IMG/VR virus record: IMGVR_UViG_3300030012_001417
Location: 1-33,548 of that record
DNA length: 33,548 bases
Strand: one strand, 5' to 3'
Source of the DNA: a virus
The translations under genes were made by a program, and so were the position numbers. Under the pieces are notes generated by a model. The model saw nothing but the letters and a program-made list of their open reading frames with translations. It searched no databases and had not been told where the DNA came from. Position 1 is the first letter of the stretch. The number at the start of each line of letters is the position of its first letter. Of this stretch, positions 31,075-33,548 are shown piece by piece.

Positions 31075-31265
31075 TTGTTTCTATTTTGTGTATCTCACTA
31101 AATCAAATGACTCAGTGGCATATCAATAAATAATTATATGTATTATACAGAATATTATGTGTTATGTACAATATTATACTGATACATACTTATACATAAA
31201 ATAAAAAATATACTTACTTATGTATACTTATAATTATATATATATGTGCCATTAGGACAGTTGGA
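31075..31265. promoter_or_regulatory. Very AT-rich region with ATACTTA repeats upstream of the structural operon
   Basis: Between the 67-codon gene and the chaperone gene lie about 200 bases without a credible ORF. The stretch 31130-31245 is nearly all A and T. It contains ATACTTA at 31186-31192, 31210-31216 and 31224-31230, plus partial inverted copies (TATGTATAAG-like). No TAnnTTTG promoter is found. It may hold a late promoter recognised by the phage sigma factor or serve as an unwinding element of an origin; the sequence does not decide. Confidence 0.5.
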
Positions 31266-31269
31266 ATAT

Positions 31270-31473
31270 TTAATTATTCGTGGTGTAGTAATGACAATAC
31301 AGTTCGTGGATTTTATCGTAAATTGTTTTTGATGTATACGTTTGGGGTGATCTGATTATCGTTCCATTGTTTACTATTTCAATGTACATCTCTTTATTGT
31401 GTGTTGGCACTGGATACATCTTTATGCCATTTTCTAAACACCAGGAAAAACATATATGTGGTTCGATATTCAC
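31270..31473 (-). CDS. Small protein with GTG start ahead of the structural operon
   Basis: A 67-residue protein (ICFSWCLENGIKMYPVPTHN, then YIEIVNNGTIIRS and TYTSKTIYDKIHELYCHYY). It resembles a small conserved protein I recall from marine phages, without known function. GTG (31471-31473) is the likely start. A TATATTTG -7 element ends 4 bases upstream, the same geometry as for the ERF gene, so the mRNA may be leaderless. No terminator separates it from the tail genes. Confidence 0.65.
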   Translation of the reverse strand: MNIEPHICFSWCLENGIKMYPVPTHNKEMYIEIVNNGTIIRSPQTYTSKTIYDKIHELYCHYYTTNN

Positions 31474-31477
31474 AAAG

Positions 31478-31485
31478 CAAATATA
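31478..31485 (-). promoter_or_regulatory. TATATTTG -7 element 4 bases before a GTG start
   Basis: A perfect TAnnTTTG element lies 4 bases from the start codon at 31473. The -33 position lacks TTTG (it reads TCTCC at the right distance), so activity may need an activator or another sigma factor. The reverse of the TGTCAGTTG motif of the other promoters lies in the spacer, on the opposite strand (31497-31505). Confidence 0.55.
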
Positions 31486-31579
31486 AGTAAGTTAGTTGTC
31501 AGTTGGAGAATGTTATCTGTGTGGAGTCGTGGTTATATTAGGGCGGAGTGTCATCTTTACACAGAGTCCATAAAAATAC

Positions 31580-31615
31580 TATGCAAGCATAACAATAATT
31601 TACTATGCACGCATA
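31580..31615. promoter_or_regulatory. Pair of 12-bp palindromes, candidate operators
   Basis: TATGCAAGCATA (31580-31591) and TATGCACGCATA (31604-31615) are two copies of the palindrome TATGC-NN-GCATA, 24 bases centre to centre. Both are preceded by AC and followed by A. They lie in the non-coding stretch upstream of the late-region promoter element and downstream of a 28-codon ORF. They look like binding sites for a dimeric regulator. Confidence 0.7.
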
Positions 31616-31640
31616 ATAAAAAGATTAGCTCTAAGAGCCT

Positions 31641-31727
31641 CTAATATTTGGCTGGGGTTATGGTATCAAAATAGTTTTTAATTGCATTAGGCGTTCTCTG
31701 AGCCGTAAAATCCGCACTATTTGACAT
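31641..31727 (-). CDS. Possible 28-residue peptide gene
   Basis: An ATG at 31725-31727 opens a 28-codon frame ending TAG at 31641-31643. The peptide has balanced composition (NSADFTAQRTPNAIKNYF, then DTITPAKY) rather than the low-complexity look of chance AT-rich frames. It lies just after a terminator and is followed by a small hairpin (GCTCT-T-AGAGC) with TAATCTTTTT, a weak terminator. Otherwise the 364 bases between the genes at 31473 and 31837 hold only the palindromes and promoter element listed. Confidence 0.38.
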   Translation of the reverse strand: MSNSADFTAQRTPNAIKNYFDTITPAKY

Positions 31728-31780
31728 TAATTTAATCTTACTTTAATTGATCTTCAACAACTTACAAAAATAAACCCATA

Positions 31781-31803
31781 AAAAAACCCCCTAAAAAGGG
31801 GGT
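31781..31803 (-). terminator. Terminator of early module C
   Basis: A 7-bp stem ACCCCCT/AGGGGGT (31786-31792 with 31797-31803) with a 4-base loop is followed on the minus strand by a T run. It lies 34 bases after the last gene of the early module. Confidence 0.9.
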
Positions 31804-31836
31804 CATATAATTAATTTAATTTATTTAATGTTTAAT

Positions 31837-32046
31837 TTAATCATAATATTCTAGTAAATCCTTATTTATAATATTATATAAATTATTTAAATCTTCATCA
31901 CTTACATTAATAAATGAATTAATATAATTTTGGTAACAATTAATTACTTTAATAATCTGATGTTTTTGGATTAGATTTAAAAGAGATAAGTTGTTTTTAT
32001 CTTCTTCAAATATCTTATTTAATACTTTTTCTTTTCTGTTTTTCAT
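31837..32046 (-). CDS. Small early protein, unknown
   Basis: A 69-residue Asn/Lys/Ile-rich, probably all-helical protein (VLNKIFEEDKNNLSLLNLIQ, then DLNNLYNIINKDLLEYYD). It is the last gene of early module C. A degenerate ACTAATTAAAT motif lies 11 bases upstream of its ATG and includes the stop codon of the upstream gene. No family recognised. Early position suggests a host-takeover role, not shown. Confidence 0.65.
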   Translation of the reverse strand: MKNRKEKVLNKIFEEDKNNLSLLNLIQKHQIIKVINCYQNYINSFINVSDEDLNNLYNIINKDLLEYYD

Positions 32047-32058
32047 TTTATTTATTAT

Positions 32059-32409
32059 TTAATTAGTTATAAATTGTTTATGGTATTGTTCATTATAGAT
32101 CAAATCTTCGCCTATGATATAGACAATCATATTTACAAGCGTTTCCGCATCTTCGTACCTTCTGACTCCTTGAGTACCGAAATTTTCCTCTTCGTATTCC
32201 TGGACAAATGCTATCCCATCAAAGATGTTTACACCGTGTTTTTTAAGCCATTGTTCGCAGTTGTAATACCCAATTAAATAGTAATCTTCGTTAAAAAGAT
32301 GGTGGTGTAAGTCATCAATGCACCCGTCATAATAGTTAATATTATCTTCAATATGTTGTTTTAATTCTTCTTTTATTGGATTTATCCAATGTCTAAAATC
32401 TGTATTCAT
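32059..32409 (-). CDS. Early acidic protein of unknown function
   Basis: A 116-residue acidic protein rich in Tyr, His, Asp and Glu. It contains NINYYDGCIDDLHHHLFNED, YYLIGYYNCEQWLKKHGVN and FVQEYEEENFG near the middle, and LVNMIVYIIGEDLI towards the end. This pattern recalls a conserved small protein in phages and plasmids of Bacteroidota, whose role I do not know. Its strongly acidic charge would fit a DNA-mimic or anti-restriction role, but that is only a possibility. Its ATG is preceded by ACTAATTAAAA at 9 bases. Confidence 0.7.
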   Translation of the reverse strand: MNTDFRHWINPIKEELKQHIEDNINYYDGCIDDLHHHLFNEDYYLIGYYNCEQWLKKHGVNIFDGIAFVQEYEEENFGTQGVRRYEDAETLVNMIVYIIGEDLIYNEQYHKQFITN

Positions 32410-32428
32410 AATTTGTATTTTTAATTAG

Positions 32429-32692
32429 TTAAAATATTATTTCTTTTTTATTTGTTGTTTCAATTCCTGTAATGGAATTTAATTTAATATAAGCGGTTTT
32501 TTCTGTCATCTTATCGAAGTTTATGTAATAATTGATAATCTGTTCAATGTATTCTTCGTATGGATGGAAACCGCTATTTGTGTATTTGTATTTGGTTAAA
32601 TCTGATAAAAATTTAACCTGGTTATTATTTAATAAATATTGTATACGTAAATATTCATTAATTATTGCTTTTCGTGTTGATAGTGTAAACAT
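32429..32692 (-). CDS. Early protein of unknown function
   Basis: An 87-residue protein with Tyr/Asn/Ile-rich helices (INEYLRIQYLLNNNQVKFLS, then IEQIINYYINFDKMTEKTAY). No motif recognised. It starts 2 bases after the previous gene with the AATT-ATG context common in this module. Its stop codon is part of the leader motif of the following gene. Confidence 0.65.
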   Translation of the reverse strand: MFTLSTRKAIINEYLRIQYLLNNNQVKFLSDLTKYKYTNSGFHPYEEYIEQIINYYINFDKMTEKTAYIKLNSITGIETTNKKEIIF

Positions 32693-32694
32693 AA

Positions 32695-32988
32695 TTATTT
32701 ATTTAAAAAGTTATACGTAACACCTTTAAAGCGTAAATACTTTAAATTTTCCGCTTTAATAGTCCTAAAACCGCTTTTGTTCATATCCCAAACAATAACG
32801 TTATTAAATTTGCTAGGGTCATAATTTAAACCCTTACCAGTAATGCCAATTTTGACACCTCCACGGAATGCACCGCATCTATATTCCTCTACTTTATTAA
32901 ATGTATTTTTTTTAATAAAGGTTGCACCAAAAATCTTTCCGCTTTTGGTTGCCTCTGTTAGTAAATCAAATTTTAATTTAGTATTCAT
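32695..32988 (-). CDS. First gene of early module C, unknown
   Basis: A 97-residue protein with a probable small beta-barrel: IFGATFIKKNTFNKVEEYRC, then GAFRGGVKIGITGKG, NNVIVWDMNKSGFRTIKAEN and LKYLRFKGVTYNF. The GITGKGLNYDPSKFNN...VWDMNK..FRTI pattern resembles a conserved small protein in Bacteroidota phages and mobile elements, function unknown. It has an ACTAACTAAAA-N9-ATG start and a second ACTAATTAAAA copy further upstream. It is transcribed from the promoter 33030-33060. Confidence 0.72.
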   Translation of the reverse strand: MNTKLKFDLLTEATKSGKIFGATFIKKNTFNKVEEYRCGAFRGGVKIGITGKGLNYDPSKFNNVIVWDMNKSGFRTIKAENLKYLRFKGVTYNFLNK

Positions 32989-33029
32989 AATTATAATTTT
33001 TAGTTAGTTATTATTTTAATTAGTTAAGA

Positions 33030-33060
33030 CAAACTTAAAACATATTTTCCATATGACAAA
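33030..33060 (-). promoter_or_regulatory. Promoter of early module C
   Basis: On the minus strand TTTG (33060-33057), a 19-base spacer beginning TCATATGG, and TAAGTTTG (33037-33030) make a good Bacteroidota-type promoter. The leader is about 35 bases and contains two copies of the early pre-start motif. Phased A-tracts lie immediately upstream. Confidence 0.82.
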
Positions 33061-33070
33061 ATAAAAAGAC

Positions 33071-33100
33071 AAAAAAAGCTAAAAAAAGCTAAAAAAAGCG
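33071..33100. repeat. Three 10-bp A-tract repeats upstream of the early promoter
   Basis: AAAAAAAGCT occurs at 33071-33080 and 33081-33090, and AAAAAAAGCG at 33091-33100. A7 tracts repeated every 10 bp are in phase with the DNA helix and should bend it. They start 11 bases upstream of the -33 box, the place for an UP-like activating element. Confidence 0.85.
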
Positions 33101-33136
33101 AAATTTAGACTCATTCTAAATAAGGAATTTTGGCAC

Positions 33137-33206
33137 AAAAAAACCCCCTATTGAATTCACAAAGGGGGGTATTAAATTCATAGGGGTATTAAATTCACAC
33201 CCCTAT
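33137..33206 (-). terminator. Double stem-loop terminator built from repeats, end of early module B
   Basis: In RNA order, the first hairpin is ATAGGGGT/ACCCCTAT (33206-33199 with 33187-33180, loop 11). The second is ACCCCC/GGGGGT (33170-33165 with 33148-33143, plus one A-T pair beyond a bulged C) followed by seven T (33143-33137). TGAATTYAATA occurs three or four times between the C/G runs with a period of about 17 bases. The last hairpin is a good intrinsic terminator; the first may compete with it for the C run. Confidence 0.8.
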
Positions 33207-33220
33207 TAAATTCACAAAGA

Positions 33221-33355
33221 TTAACCTGGTCCAGGTGTAGAGGTGAATAATTTTTTTCTTTCTCTAATCTCTTTTTTTATTTTAGGATCAGAACTGGACA
33301 ACTTATTCAAATCTTTTATATTTATTTTAAAGTAGGTATATCTCTCTTTTTTCAT
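33221..33355 (-). CDS. Small basic early protein
   Basis: A 44-residue Lys/Arg-rich protein (MKKERYTYFKINIKDLNKLS, then PKIKKEIRERKKLF), ending STPGPG. Its ATG overlaps the stop of the 67-codon gene (ATGA). Its stop is 14 bases before the double hairpin, so it is the last gene of early module B. No family recognised; it may bind nucleic acid. Confidence 0.65.
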   Translation of the reverse strand: MKKERYTYFKINIKDLNKLSSSDPKIKKEIRERKKLFTSTPGPG

Positions 33356-33548
33356 ATTATTGTTTTTTTAAGATAAGTGTCAATTGCCCAATCAATATCA
33401 TAACCCTTTTTGATTACATCTAAAACATCATTAAAAGTTGTATATTTTTTAATTGACTCTAAAGTATAATTAGCATAAGGTTTTATTTTCTTATTAGCAA
33501 AAGCACCTTCGTTTGTCACAATGTTCTTTATTTTATTGAATACTATTT
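33352..33548 (-). CDS. Small early protein, C-terminal part (gene crosses the contig joint)
   Basis: This is the right-hand copy of the 67-residue gene that begins at 146 on the left end; only its first 7 bases are missing here. The stop TGA is at 33352-33354 and overlaps the next ATG. The C-terminal residues (KKGYDIDWAIDTYLKKTII) exist only in this copy. See the left-end entry for interpretation. Confidence 0.75.
   Translation of the reverse strand, partial: IVFNKIKNIVTNEGAFANKKIKPYANYTLESIKKYTTFNDVLDVIKKGYDIDWAIDTYLKKTII
33410..33548. repeat. Terminal direct repeat, right copy
   Basis: This copy is identical to bases 1-139 except for a instead of g at 33493. Removing one copy gives a circular map of 33,409 bases. 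Confidence 0.9.

Noticed and set aside
31456-31644. A 62-codon plus-strand frame in the intergenic regulatory stretch
   Set aside because: It overlaps the palindromes and the start of the 67-codon gene, would be the only plus-strand gene, and has an atypical composition.
31641-31710. Cloverleaf-like plus-strand sequence starting GGCTGGGG, considered as a tRNA
   Set aside because: The T-arm GTTCRA core is missing and the arms do not pair properly. The minus strand reads as a plausible short ORF instead.
1-33548. CRISPR arrays, insertion sequences, integrase/attachment sites and tRNA genes
   Set aside because: I read both strands for repeats with regular spacers, transposase or integrase motifs and cloverleaf sequences, and found none I could support. 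The only tandem repeats are the short ones listed.

Overview
The window is one essentially complete genome of a tailed bacteriophage with a siphovirus layout. Bases 1-139 are repeated at 33410-33548 with one mismatch, so the contig closes on itself and the unit genome is about 33.4 kb. Every gene I can support is on the minus strand. The host is probably a member of Bacteroidota (flavobacteria-like, perhaps marine). The reasons are the very AT-rich sequence, promoters of the Bacteroidota type (TTTG, then 18-19 bases, then TAnnTTTG), A-rich leaders without Shine-Dalgarno sites, and the resemblance of many small proteins to those of phages from such hosts. I see no integrase, lysogeny repressor, tRNA or CRISPR array, so a lytic life style is likely but not proven.

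Five hairpin-plus-T-run terminators and several promoters divide the genome into transcription units, read here from high to low coordinates. (1) Early module B starts at the promoter 391-421, runs through a zinc-ribbon gene, crosses the contig joint and ends in a double hairpin at 33137-33206. (2) Early module C starts at the promoter 33030-33060, which has phased A-tracts just upstream. It encodes four unknown small proteins and ends at the terminator 31781-31803. Genes of B and C share an unusual pre-start motif, ACTAAYTAAAA-N9-ATG. (3) A regulatory stretch at 31474-31780 holds a 28-codon ORF and two TATGCNNGCATA palindromes. (4) The structural module D (31473 to 17987) encodes a tail assembly chaperone with a frameshift site, tail completion and minor tail proteins, tape measure, a protease fusion, scaffold, major capsid protein and a tail tube candidate, and ends at a strong terminator. 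(5) Module E (17898 to 10426) encodes portal, connector, fibre-like and LamG proteins, followed by a lysis cassette. (6) The replication/recombination/packaging module A starts at the promoter 10261-10290, whose -7 box lies only 4 bases from the start codon. It encodes an ERF annealing protein, an SSB-like protein, ParB-like and winged-helix proteins, primase-helicase, RusA, a sigma factor, nucleases, a dNTP diphosphohydrolase-like protein, a RecE-like exonuclease, a DnaA-domain-IV protein and both terminase subunits, and ends at 462-490.

The genes fit a phage that borrows host DNA and RNA polymerases. It brings its own primase-helicase, a RecE/ERF recombination pair, a Holliday junction resolvase and a sigma factor that could redirect host RNA polymerase to late genes. 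About fifteen genes of 22-59 codons fill the gaps between larger genes. Most are joined to their neighbours by ATGA or TAATG overlaps.
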